Positions 47,461 through 59,100 of a stretch of DNA of 64,000 bases are shown here, piece by piece. The stretch is from the NCBI RefSeq assembly GCF_000715075.1, contig NC_134095.1:54680419-54744418 (forward strand), in the 5' to 3' direction. Positions within the stretch are counted from its first letter, which is position 1, and each line of letters opens with the position of its first letter. Under the pieces are notes generated by a model that ran no database searches, was not told the DNA's origin, and saw nothing but the letters and a program-made list of their open reading frames with translations. The stretch comes from Nicotiana tabacum (taxonomy: Eukaryota > Streptophyta > Magnoliopsida > Solanales > Solanaceae). The position numbers and the translations under genes were made by a program.

Positions 47461-47540
47461 TGTTCTGTATATCTTTAAACTATATATATATATAGTTATA
47501 TAGTAGTAAAATTATGTATTGATATACATGTGGGTAGAGA
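46860..47540 (+). repeat. 118-bp tandem repeat inside the MULE, about 6 copies
   Basis: The landmark TATTGATATACATGGGGA (or variant) starts at 46875, 46993, 47111, 47227, 47345 and 47517, so spacing is 118, 118, 116, 118 and 172. Each unit also contains GTTAGTTCACGGATATACA and GGATATACATGTTAGCTCA. The last interval is longer because a TA palindrome (47409-47466) is inserted. The array fills the gap between the transposase and Ulp1 3' ends. Confidence 0.8.
47409..47466. repeat. TA-rich perfect palindrome
   Basis: GAACAAGATATATA, then (TA)n, then the inverse TATATATCTTGTTC make a near-perfect 58-base palindrome that would extrude as a hairpin. It lies inside the last 118-bp repeat unit. Confidence 0.75.
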
Positions 47541-47859
47541 TACACAATAATGGTGGTGTTTGTTTATGGAACTGCAACATTCATTTATGTTAGACATGAG
47601 CATGCTAAAGAAAATTAGACATACACATGTTAAATTTTTAAAAAAAAGAATAAACAGTAAACAAAGTAAAAAAAAATCCATAAATATACCCATGCTACAT
47701 ACTGGTAATTTCTTAATTTGACGAAAAAAGGAAAAAGATACGTTTAACCTGCAAAATATAAATAATATATTACAAATATTGTGCCATAATGAGCCATTAA
47801 TAAAATACAAATGTATTTACATATCCCAAAATAATAGATAACTAAACTAAAGAGTAAGA

Positions 47860-48687
47860 CTACTTGTTCTTCAATGTTAAAGGAGCATTTATTCTGAAAC
47901 TTCTTTTAGAAAACTCTGGCTCACTTTCATCTTCATTCTCTTGTTTAGATCTACCATAATCCCACAACAATGTACCAAGTCGTTTGCGATGTTTCTCTAC
48001 ATCGAAGACAGCTGGAATTGATCTTTGATGGATAAAATACTCCACAAAAGATGCCACATATACACCACAATCACTAAAACAAAGTGAAGATAATTTAGAA
48101 GGAATCAACGCCCTTTAATAAAATATAATTATTTAAAGAAATAAAATATACGAAAACTTAACATACGCGTTTTCTTGTTGTGGCAGATCATCAACCAAGT
48201 GAATAGCTAATGGATCAGCAAGTGGTCTGTCGTTGTATGGTACATTGGTCAAATCAATATCATGTCTCTTCCTGTAAAAACATGTACTAGCCAAGAAACG
48301 AGCAATCAACACTGCATATGGTTGAACGGCCTCATGAATTTTAGCATCATGTTGCGCTCCTCTGATGGAATCATACACGTGTATGCACCTGTCCTTAAAA
48401 GTCAACACACCTAAAATCCAATGCCATTCGTCTTTTAAGCCTATAGGAATTAGTACATGATCGACAGTGTGCCACGGAACATTACACGACATGCGAGAGC
48501 CTCGCATATAATCAGTTATTTCATGATCCTTAGGGATGACACCATAGTCCCTATTGCTTGACAGAAACTGATCATACAATGATTTTACCTTAACACTAAA
48601 TGAAAAGTTTGTCGTGGTGAATGACTTTGGAACGTTAACATCGTACTTTATTTTTTTCCTTAGATAGTAGAAGATGACATCAATATG
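47860..48687 (-). CDS. Ulp1-like C48 cysteine protease region carried by the MULE (partial)
   Basis: Two exons on minus, 48687-48167 and 48073-47860, join in phase across a GT-AG intron. The product reads HIDVIFYYLRKKIKYDVNVP, HTVDHVLIPI, the catalytic His in WHWILGVL, the Asp in HVYDSIRG, the oxyanion Gln in LPQQEN and the Cys in ADCGVYVASF. All catalytic residues of the ULP/SENP (SUMO or NEDD8 protease) fold are present. The N-terminal part, upstream of 48687, was not found, so this is a partial gene. It ends KSFRINAPLTLKNK-like at 47860. Its role in MULEs is unknown. Confidence 0.75.
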
Positions 48688-48689
48688 CT

Positions 48690-49480
48690 GCCAAAATAAA
48701 AATAGATTTAAGTCAATAAATATAACACTTAAAGATTTAATAAAATAAAACTAAGCATTTAAGTAAAAACTGATGTGTTTCAAGTTAAGCATTGTATGAT
48801 ATACAATTAATGTCTTGATATACATGAAATAAATAATATAAAGATATATTTATATTTTTTACTCTTAGATATACATATTAGGATATACTTTTAAGAAGTA
48901 TACGTGTAAGAAGATGAAGTTAATAATTTTTGGGTCTGATATACATGTAGATATACAACATATCCATATAGTTGAAGGTTTTAATATACAATTACGCTAG
49001 TCAGTTATACAGTTACTTCCATTGTTTATAAATGGTTATAAATGACAGTACGACAATTAATTACTCTCACTAGACAAAGCACATACAACTGCACGAAAGA
49101 ATGACGCTGCAGCAATTACTTTGGCATAAGAAGGTACCAAACAATCTTTATTTACACACAAATTTAGCCTATCATAATGCGCAAAACCTATTTTAAGGAG
49201 ATATGTTATCAATTTAGTTCATGTGAGCTCTCAACTCCTTCAAAGCAATAATAAAAAAAATGAATTTGGTAAGCTTGATATTGACCTGAAGCATTAACCT
49301 TACATTATTAATCCAAAGTGATTTAAAAAAAGAGTTAAGAAAAACATTAAATAGACATAGTACAGAGTATTAATCGGATAAAAATGGAGAGAATTGGAGT
49401 ATTTGAAAATTTTGAAATTTGGGGAAGATAGAGAAGAAAAGCGTAAAAGAAGGAGAAAGGGGAGGAGTGAGGGAAAAGTG
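48690..49480. other. MULE interior, no coding assigned
   Basis: Upstream exons of the Ulp1-like gene are expected here on minus but none could be read with confidence. A few TATACAT-type fragments near 48790-49000 resemble the 118-bp array. Confidence 0.35.
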
Positions 49481-49650
49481 CTGAAGCACGATAAGTTGGC
49501 TATGCTATGCCAATTAAAACAAATAAAAATTTAAAGTAGGGCTATAGGGTGCCAATATCTAAAACTAGGGCTTTTTAATGCTAATTTTCTTAATAGGTTG
49601 TTATACCATGCCATTTTTTCTTAAAATTTTGAGGGGCTATAGAGGGTAGT

Positions 49651-50700
49651 TTTCTCACAGCTATTCAGGTGGTCCAGTTTAACTGGGCTAACTGAACGGG
49701 GCTTATGCTCTTGCAGTTATCCATTTTTTACTTTTTTGATTTAGCCACTTTCTAATAATATGCTTATGTGTTTGGCCGCACCAGTTACGAAGTGATTTTT
49801 GTTAATACTAATTTTAGTATACGTGTGCATCACGTTTATCAATATAAAATATATACGCAAATTATTGAAAACATAGCAATGGAGGTTAAACTAAAATCAA
49901 TATATTTTTAATGATGAAAATAAATATTAGTAAATTGATACAATATATGGTTGAATTCAACATTTTCTGAATGAATTTAGTGTAATTAGTTCTATAGTAT
50001 TTATAGTTATAAATATTATATTATATAAAATAAAAATATGCTATGTTGTTGTATCTCATCTTGCATCTCTTTGTAAATTCTACGTTCATTATGTCATTAA
50101 TACAAAAAAAAATGTTCATTCAAAGTTAATCAAAATTATAGATAAGTCAAATGGACCTCTTCATGTTAAAAAAGTTGCCTGGATTCTTATTGATCCAAGT
50201 GTAAATTCCCTTCTCTGGACGTTCATCCAATGCCAAATAAAAGTTAATACTATTCTAAACTCATTCCGAATATACTTTGCTAATAACAACTTTGAAATTT
50301 CAAGAGTTCACAATGTTGATGTCAAATTTTAAAAATTATAGGAGGGAAATGATAAATTTATAGCTATTTCAAAAGCTCCAAATACATTAGTTTATCGTAA
50401 GTTTAAAATATTAATTGTAGTTACAATTTCACATAGTATGACTGTAGCTTAATTTATTTCTAAATTTATACCATATTAGTTCAGACTTTTAGAAATTTAA
50501 AGTTAAAAATAAATTAAAACTCTTAAGAAGTTAACAGAAAAAGATGAACTTGCATTGCTCATTGATGTTTCATATTTTTAGGTAATCAATTATTGGTAAT
50601 TTGGAGAAAAAAATAGTATTACATACCTCATAGGCTAAGAATTAAAAAAATAACATTGGCCACGTACTAAACTCTAAAAGAATATTTGTAAAAACTGATC
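49651..50700. other. AT-rich intergenic DNA
   Basis: No coding or RNA gene is visible. A short hairpin (ACGTG, loop, CACGT) at 49821-49836, with TTAG 9 bases on, could be a worn Helitron 3' end read on minus. Confidence 0.35.
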
Positions 50701-50739
50701 AAATAAAGAAAACATTTAATAAGGTAAATTTTAATTGAA

Positions 50740-50903
50740 TTTGAAGTCATAAATATTAGGATATTCTTAAGTAAAATTTTTAGTTGAATTTGAAGTTTTA
50801 AATATTAGAAAAATAATTAAATGACTATTTTGTCTAGTGTGAAATATTTTTAAATGGTAAAAAGGCAAAAGGCATTTTGATAGGGGCTTCAAGTTCTCTT
50901 TTG
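50740..50903 (-). mobile_element. 5'-terminal-like segment of a second Helitron
   Basis: On minus this segment (AACTTGAAGCCCCTATCAAAA, then TTTTACCATTTAAAAATATT, then ATTATTTTTCTAATATTTAA) is parallel to the 5' part of the Helitron ending at 52590. The terminal TCTATA is missing because the first Helitron's 3' end abuts it. It suggests head-to-tail Helitron copies. Confidence 0.45.
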
Positions 50904-52590
50904 CTAGTCTTGGGATGCGCGCGTTGCGCGTGTACCCCGTCTCGATGTGTACAAACTTTTAACAAATACATTAAAATATGTTAGGTTATAAAATAAAAAT
51001 TTTAAAAAGTATATGTTATCAAAGACTATGAATACTGATCCTATTTAGTTAACTTAATAAAGGAAGCCCCATAAAAGTCTTCGGTCAATCTGTTTAATTT
51101 AAAATTATTTCAATTTTATAATTGCATTACTTCAACTTCAAAAGTAATCATGCGCAAAAACGCATAACCCTTGAATATTTAAGTTTTTTTTTTTTTGGAA
51201 AAGCATATTCTCAAGGAAATACCTACATCACGTTTAGTTTATGGTCACAGATATTCTAAAAGGCATAAACACTTAAACAATGTTAATTAATAACATAAGC
51301 AGTATTTTTTTTTCTTATGAGCAAAATGCACATATTCAAATTTCTTTAATCAATAAAATATACTTTAGGGATTATTTTCAATAAATTAGTAAGGAAAAGC
51401 TTTCTATTGCAAAAGTAGAATCCCATTATGATATTTACACGCACGGATTTTAGTTTACTTAATACCGGAAACAAAGTTCTAATTAGTATAAGCAAACTCA
51501 TAATTTGGCGTAAAATTTCTACATTAATTAGAGAGTTTGGAAAAATAGGATGGCAATATCTAGAAAAATAACATAAAAATAACTTAGTGCAGAATTGTTC
51601 CAGAAGAAATGTCACCACAACAAAATAATATAGAAGTATTGACAATCAATCTAAAGAAATATTTTTAAGAAAAATTAATTACAATCATACATATAAAGTT
51701 CAAATTTAGATTGGAAAATATATAGATCCAGAGTCATACGTGCAGATTACAATTCTATTTTGGAACAAATAAACGAAACAAAATTGCAAAATAGATAGGA
51801 AATCAAGTAAATTAAATTTGCAAGTCTTATATCTTGATTGTAGGTGCGTGAATTCTACCGTAGCATTACAAGCAACTGAATTATATCTTGACCGTAGGTG
51901 CGTGAATTTTACTGTAGCATTGCAAAGCAACTGAAAGACCTGTCATTTGCAACCACAAGCAAGTAAAACCGAAGATCATTGAAAAAATATTCTCATAGGT
52001 TGGATAACAAAAAAATGGAAGCGGCAAATTTAGTACCTAATCTATTGAACAAAAGTACTTCTCAGTTTATAGATTATGTATACCGCATGGATCATCTCAT
52101 GTGAACAAATTTCTAGCATTGAGTTCACTCATTGAGATGTGCAAAAGAGCATATATCACTATAAACCAATGCAACTCGATCAAAACCCACTAAAACAGTT
52201 AGTCTCGCAAAAATATTTTATATATATATATATATATATATAACTTGTTTTTATTAGCAGAAAATTATTAGGAGCAGTAGATCTTGACTTGTGTAAAAAT
52301 TAATTAATTTCCTTGTATAAAACTTAGAAGTATTAATTAATTAAAGAATATAAGGAAATAATAATAAAGCTTTTACAAATTAAAGATACAATGTATGTAC
52401 AAAATAGGACTCGTACATAGCTAAAATAGGAAAATATTTAGTAGTCAATATTTTACATGATTTCAAATTCTTAAATATAAGAAAAATAGTTAAATTACTA
52501 TTTCACCTATTATAAAATCTATTTTTAAAGGATAAAAAAAGCGAACAATATTTCGCTAAGGAACTTCGTGCTTTTAATATAGTATATAGA
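50904..52590 (-). mobile_element. Non-autonomous Helitron, 1.7 kb
   Basis: Read on minus, the element starts TCTATATACTATATTAAAAG at 52590, preceded by A, as expected for a Helitron 5' end. It ends with a short GC-rich hairpin (CGCG CAA CGCG near 50920-50930), then about 10 bases, then CTAG at 50904. No Rep/helicase gene is present. The base after CTAG is C rather than T, probably because of what lies next to it. Helitrons replicate by rolling circle and do not make target duplications. Confidence 0.6.
51828..51935 (+). repeat. Two-copy tandem repeat, unit about 54 bp
   Basis: TTATATCTTGATTGTAGGTG at 51828 and TTATATCTTGACCGTAGGTG at 51881 each begin a unit that runs through GCGTGAATT, GTAGCATT and CAACTGAA. 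It lies inside the Helitron. Confidence 0.75.
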
Positions 52591-53145
52591 TAAAAGCTAT
52601 TTACATTCGGCGGCTGATCTTTCAAAAGGTCTTGAGCATCGAGTACGAAATATGCATGTATAGATCCACTTCAGTATTAGTATTCTTATTTAAATAGATA
52701 AGTAATTTGAAACATTTACTACGAGAGACTTTAATTAAATCATTTTAATTTCATTTGATTAATATGTAAAATTAAAATAACAAAGTAGAGAGTGCGTGCG
52801 TAGGAGACTTTGGTTCTCATAGAGTTGGTAAACAACAAGAACACCGGATTACATTGTCATCGATTTCCTATCTTTAGAGGTGTCTAACCGAGCCAATAAC
52901 AAGTGCAGGGGGTGGGGGCAAGAAAGGCTATGTTCATGACCACATTCATTTTATCAAAGAAAAATGATCACTTTTTTAACAATGGAAATGGATCACTATA
53001 ATTCAACAATGAAAACGGATCAATTTGCTTCTATAATGATTTGAGTGATATTAACCAGAAGTCATTAACCGACATTTTCAATCTCATTGGCTATCTAGGC
53101 CACCAAGATCCCTAACAAAATATGTCTTGAGTCTTGACATTGCAT
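52591..53145. other. Intergenic between Helitron and SPCS2 3' end
   Basis: No ORF, RNA or repeat is recognised here. The part next to 53146 would contain the 3' UTR of the minus-strand SPCS2 gene. Confidence 0.45.
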
Positions 53146-56100
53146 TTATTTGCTCTTTTTGTGTTCCTTAGCATAGTTATTAACTAAGGCTTCAACATCT
53201 TTCCAGAATAGCCCCTCCACAAGAACTCCATCCATGGTAAACCTGCAAAAAAGTAAATCACCATAATCAAGTCATTCAGTTCATGAAATCCCTTTTATAC
53301 TATTTTCCTCTTTGAACAAGCGGGGTGGAGGACGGGAGGGAGAAAGAGACCATTGTGTGACACTCTTGGTAAATTCCACTTTTGGCTTTGCAGAAATCGA
53401 CTTGGGATCAGCAGTCTCTACTGTAAGTGTGTACTTATCAGAGAATCTAGGCAGCTTCGAAGAGACGATTAAGCCAGTGCTGTTAAAAGACCCCTGTCAC
53501 AAACAATCCTTTATGAGCAAACAACCTCATCCAACTAATAGTTAGTAGTTACATCAATGGAATTTGAGCAGAGATAAGAAATTCATTGCCAAACTGCAAG
53601 AAATTCAGTACGAGATTGACCAGGCAATAGATTGTTATTTCAGCTACTGCATCTCCAATTGACAGAAGATTAATGACAGTTTTATAAGGGTAGATGAGTT
53701 TGCCAGATGATCGAAAGTAGCATAACTACTGAGCCTTCAGACGCTGGAAGACAAGAGGCTCAACAAACATCTATGCAGGTGATACTCATGATTACACAGA
53801 AATCTTCGGGAGAAGCAGAAGCCTACGGTGTTCAACTTTCACCAGGTTCAGCTAAAGTAAGAATAAGAAAGCATCACAAAAGTCACAAGATCTAAAAACG
53901 CTACTGCAGCAGATATGAGTTGCCGATGGCTAAATGTATCTTGCAAGCGACAAGACAGCTAAATATATAGGAAAGAACACTGCAGGCATTGACATACTTC
54001 AAGAGCAGTAACCTCAAAATTCACCACTAAAAGCAACATAACAAAATCAAGTAGATAGTAGAGAATAAATGACAAACAGGCACTACTTCATGCTTTCTTC
54101 ATAGCAGCATATAAGCCTCTAGCAACTCATTAGAGTGTACCACTTACTTGAAAGGAGCACGTAAGTTCGCATACAAAAATGTTTAGGAAAAAAAGACAGA
54201 CAAAATAAAATGAAAATCTACCAGAATTTGAAGCCGGAACATTGTGATGCCAGATGAGGAGCTATCGAGATTTCACACTAGAAATACTGATGAAGACTTC
54301 ACACTTGGGAGGAAAAGAAAGAAATAAAAATTGATGACTTCATTTGTATATGAGCAGACAATACCTTTATTTTGTAATTTTTGCTATGCATCTTCTAGAT
54401 GCCATTTAATGAAATTCCCTTCATCAAAAAAAAAAATAAAAAAATGATGACTTCACACTAGGAAAGAAAAAAGTAGAAGACACAAGAAAAGAAAGGGGCT
54501 CCACCAGATGTGAGGTCTGTACACAGTATGCTGCCAGATGAAAGAGTTACGAGACACGAAGATCGAGATAAAGACTAAGAAAAGAAACAAAAGATGCACA
54601 CCAGATTGGAATTCTGAAACACAATGTGCTACTAGACAAAGATTTCACCACTAGAAAAATAGAGCATTTTATATCGAGTGAAACTGACACTAGGAAGGAA
54701 ATACAAAGGGTTGGGGCAAAAGAATCTTGATAAAAAGATTTGAGGTGCATTAGTGAGACCCCACCACGATAAACCCTGGAAGCACCAAGACAAAATAAAA
54801 AAAAAACAGCATTGACCTCCCTTTTTGGTAGGTAAATAACAATCCTAGAGAAAACAACATGCAATATCAGGCTCCCAGAAACGCTGATGAGGGCAAATCT
54901 GTGGTCTGTTTTTTTTATCTCAAGTCCATTCCTCATCCTGACCTTTCCCTGAAGTAACCACATGCTCAAATTTACATAGCCATAGGAGTACCACAAGCAT
55001 TGAAGAAGGTAGCTCCAATATAAATAGGTGGCAGTATTTCACGGAACCTATGAACATCAAGGATGATGAAGATATACGAAGAGGTAATGATGTTGAATGT
55101 CTAAAACTCTAAGACAGTCATTCCACTTAGAAAAGTGGCGCATTAGTAGAGCGTACCCATTAAGCCTGCCTCAGTACACAATCACTGATAGCACTCGTCT
55201 TCTTTCCCCATTATAACCTCTTTTGCTCCTCAAACCAGAGCCTATCACTCTGTTTAACTCTGAATTATAAGACCAAGTGGACGCTGGAGAGTGGAGACTA
55301 TACAATGGAAGTATACAAAAAATTCAAGAGAGAGAGGAACTCCACTTGAAGAAACATCAAGAATAAAGAATTAAGTGACATCAAAGGGAAGTGCCAGAGA
55401 AAGAAGATCCCATCTAGAGAAGAAAAAGATCAGGGATACTAAGTGCTCAGAGAAGTCATCTATAACCATTGAGATGTTTCTGACGAGCAGAACACTGTTC
55501 AGATGCGTAAAACCAATATTTCCGCTATACGCAACAAGAAAAGTAAAAGGAAAAGAAAAATATTAAAAAGCATATTCTCCAAATTTCTCCACTCATTATA
55601 ATATAAAAAGGGAAAAGGGACAGATTACCCCTCTACTTTTGGAAATAGTTTACATTTAACTTCCATTATACTATTCAAACAAAAATACTATCACCGTTAT
55701 ACTATTCATTGATTCAAACAAAATAACCTCACCATTAGCAAACTTATCACATATGCCCCCTTACCCTAATGAAGGTCCAGGAGTCCAACATTGCACCGCG
55801 TAACCTGACATTTGAGTGAGGTGGACGCCACGTGGCATGCCACATCACCACCTAATAGTCAGAATTTGAAATATGTTCTTTAAATTAATAGATTTTTCAC
55901 TTTCTCATTTTTTCCATTCACACTAAAGAATGGGAGCAAAAAGGAAATCAAAACACAGAAATCCAAATAATGGCATCCCTAGGGAAGAGGTTTACTGTTT
56001 CCTCATCATTAAGAAGGCTCATCTACTGAGCAAAATCAGATCAACGCCACTTACCTTGATAGGCATCATTGTTAACGTTCATACTTTCAAAATAATTGCA

Positions 56101-59100
56101 GATTCTACGACTTTAGTTAAGTTAGGTTTTTTCTAATAAAACCACCCATGCTTTATTCTTTTACATTTTAGAAAAATTATTTTCCAGTTTCTCGCTAGAA
56201 AAAAAAAAAGTTCTATTTTCCAAATTTGCTACTTTCCCTGCCTAGTCACTTTCCATGCCAGACTCCAATCTAAAATACAAAGATCCCAAAGTATCAATCA
56301 GTGGAAGTTCCAGAATTTATGAAATCTTCCTCAAAAAAATATTTTTTCATAGAAATGCTAAGATAATACTAAAGAATATCAAGAAAAACTCTTTTTAAAA
56401 ATATACCTAACGTTTTAGAGCAGATTCTGCAAATCACATGAATGGTTTCCTTGTGATAGAACTTCTTTATTTAGACTCATCCATTCTAATGCTCTTCCAG
56501 AAAAGCATATCCAAGTAGGGTTCTTTGTTATTCCCAGTAATTCCTAGTGACAATTCTTTTCATCTGCAGTACATTTTATTACTGAGAATCCATCGCAAAT
56601 TTGAAATTCATGTTGTGTTTTTCTTCTCTTTGAAGAACTAAGATTTTACAGTGTGGTGGTTTTTTGTTATAGATGGGAAGGAGTAGAATATAATTCAGTG
56701 GGTTTGGTGAATTTTTCTTTTCTTTTTCAAAGTGCGTTGGTTATTTATTCTAATAAAAGTTGGAAAATAAATACACACATGGCATCCAGGTGGCATTTTG
56801 GAATCTGGGTAGGAACATCCGTTAGGGTAAGGGGTATATGTGATAAGTTTGCTAATGGTAGGGATATTTTTGTTCGAATAGCATCCGAAAGTAGAAGGAC
56901 AAATCTGGACCTTTTCCCGTATAAAAAATAAAGAGAGTTACTAGTTGGAGACTATTACTCATAATGAAGGTGTGCTCTGCATTGAACCTCCACTTAATAA
57001 ACAACAATCTTTACTCCAGAGTCGGTCTCAAGACTTAAACTAAGACTGCTTATAAGAAATGAAGTATCACTACTTACACATAATAATCAATATGTTGACA
57101 TAAGCATTATTGGCTAGCACATGATGACCTTGTGTTATCTCGATTTTCATGAGTGTTTTTTAGAACAAGCCCACTTATCATAAGAGCTTTATTGGTTAGC
57201 ACACTGTCAAAGATGATCCAGTAACCCAAGTCATTTTTCATTAAGAATTCATAAACTCAACCTCCACAAGTCTTGCATTCACACCATAAGGAAGTCATAT
57301 AAAATAAGTAGAACAGTGCATTTCAAACGAGTCATTATGTGATTCGTTTATCCAATTAAATCTGGTTAAGGATCTCTAATCCATTATCTACCCACTTATT
57401 AACGCACTAAAGGTCAAATAATTATTCACCAACTCATGATCACAGTTATCACAACCTTTTCACCCACTACATTCTTATTTATTCTATGATAGAATTCCTA
57501 TACCTCTAAATAGGCGTCTTTCTATCTTTTAATGGTGTGTGGAAAAAAAGGGGTTGTAGCATGCATCAAAGTGAGGTGCAGCTAGGAACCAAAAGGCCCG
57601 AGAGTTGACAGTTCTCGTTGATTCCTCTCCTATTTTGATAAGAATTTATAATGATAATAAAGATGGGATTAGGAGATAATGTCTTGATTAAAGGTTTTAT
57701 TATGAACTATAAAACACATAAAAGAGGAATGTTAGTAGGAAATAACAGAATAGACTTTTACAGATCATCTTTAAACCAAATGGGCAAGGGTAGAATGCTT
57801 AGGATACTGCCTGGGTAGCAATGTTGATGGACAAAACAGAAAGCTACTAGTCTATTAAAAAAACAGAAAGTTGTGCACCAGTAGTATAGTTTCGAGCTTA
57901 ATGTAGTAATATGTTCAACAAAGCACAAGATTGTGGGAAGGTTAAAACTGAACAAACTCATATACCCTCCAAAATAACAGGACTACATGGAATGAAACAT
58001 CATACAGACTTCCATGGACCTTATATTGTTTCTTCTAAAAAGTAAGAAATGATTTTGATGGAAAAAAAGAATTCTCAGCAACTTAGTTTTGAAATACTTT
58101 TCCCCGAGCAATCGAAGATTAAGTGGGCGACTCAATAAAGCATAATATTTCCAGGAAAATTCACCAGCCTAACTTTTGACGATTCAAAATAGACTGAAAA
58201 TGTGTTAGATTAATATCTAAACCACCTGTTTTAATAGGTAGTTAAATTCTACTTCCAATAAGCACATTCAGCAAGAAAAAATCCTCACATTCATCAGTGG
58301 CTACTCCAGAAAAGACATGTTAGAATTCACAACTTCAATTAATGCACGACAAAAACTTATTAGCATGTTGCAATTTCACTAATATATTTATTGCTGGTAA
58401 AAAGGCATGTTGATTGACAACTTACTTCCGGAGGATAGGTGAACAAAATTGCATTCTTTTCCTTTGTGTGGATAATCAGCTGCAATATCACGTTGAACAG
58501 AATATACGTGCCATAGTCAAGGATACAAGAAAGTTGGACGAAAAGTTTCACATACTAAAAGAAAAAAAGATCTCAAGCATCATAAAACTTCCATCAATCG
58601 AACTCCCAATATGTACAAAGAAATTCAAATGCTTACCTTTTCAACCATCATACCATCAAAACCTATAAACGTGTAGCAGCTTTCAAAATTATCGCTTTCA
58701 TTTATGAGCATTCACATCAAAAATTCAACCCTCTTTAACCATGGCTATTACATTACGACTATCCATTAGAACACTAAGGAACACCTACATCTAGATCTTG
58801 AAACTCATTTTAATAATTTAAATATGCAATTACCGAATATCAAGTTACAATTGTCAATTCCACTGGAGAATGGTTAAAAAAACTCCACTGGAAAAATAAT
58901 TGGGTATTAGTTAAAAATAATAATTTTCTCACGGCAAACCAAACAGTATTTATGATGAATGAAACAGATACGATCAGCAAAATTGATAAAACAATGTAAA
59001 AAAGAGTCCCAAGCAAGCAGGCCCCGAATTAAATTGTTTTTTCTTTTCGATTTTTCTACTCTTCCTCAGTGATAAGCCAGCGGTGGAGCCAACAGCCAAG

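Larger units (their letters stand above)
43370..49650. mobile_element. Large MULE carrying transposase and a Ulp1-like protease gene
   Basis: Plus-strand MuDR transposase exons (43828-46484) and a minus-strand Ulp1/C48 protease (47860-48687) face each other. They lie between imperfect inverted terminal regions: AAAATTTGAGG, TATAACAATCC and AATTGGCATT at 43396-43450 match inverted AAAATTTTAAG, TATAACAACCT and AATTAGCATT at 49580-49645. Plant MULEs that carry ULP-like genes (Kaonashi type) are known. Exact termini and a 9-bp target duplication could not be fixed, so the limits are approximate. Confidence 0.65.

Noticed and set aside
46860..47540. Possible CRISPR-like array
   Set aside because: The 118-bp units are adjacent with no unique spacers, and the context is a plant MULE.
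51346..51645. 99-codon minus ORF in the Helitron
   Set aside because: AT-rich hydrophobic translation with no Rep, helicase or other known motif.
54547..54996. 149-codon minus ORF inside SPCS2 intron 3
   Set aside because: It is hydrophobic and Ser/Leu/Phe-rich, with no motif or start context. It is probably chance in intron sequence.
56653..56931. 92-codon plus ORF
   Set aside because: It spans the end of the TIR element in the SPCS2 intron and has no recognised domain.
58360..58551. 63-codon minus ORF taken as a separate gene
   Set aside because: Its middle part is exon 3 of SPCS2; the rest is flanking intron read-through.
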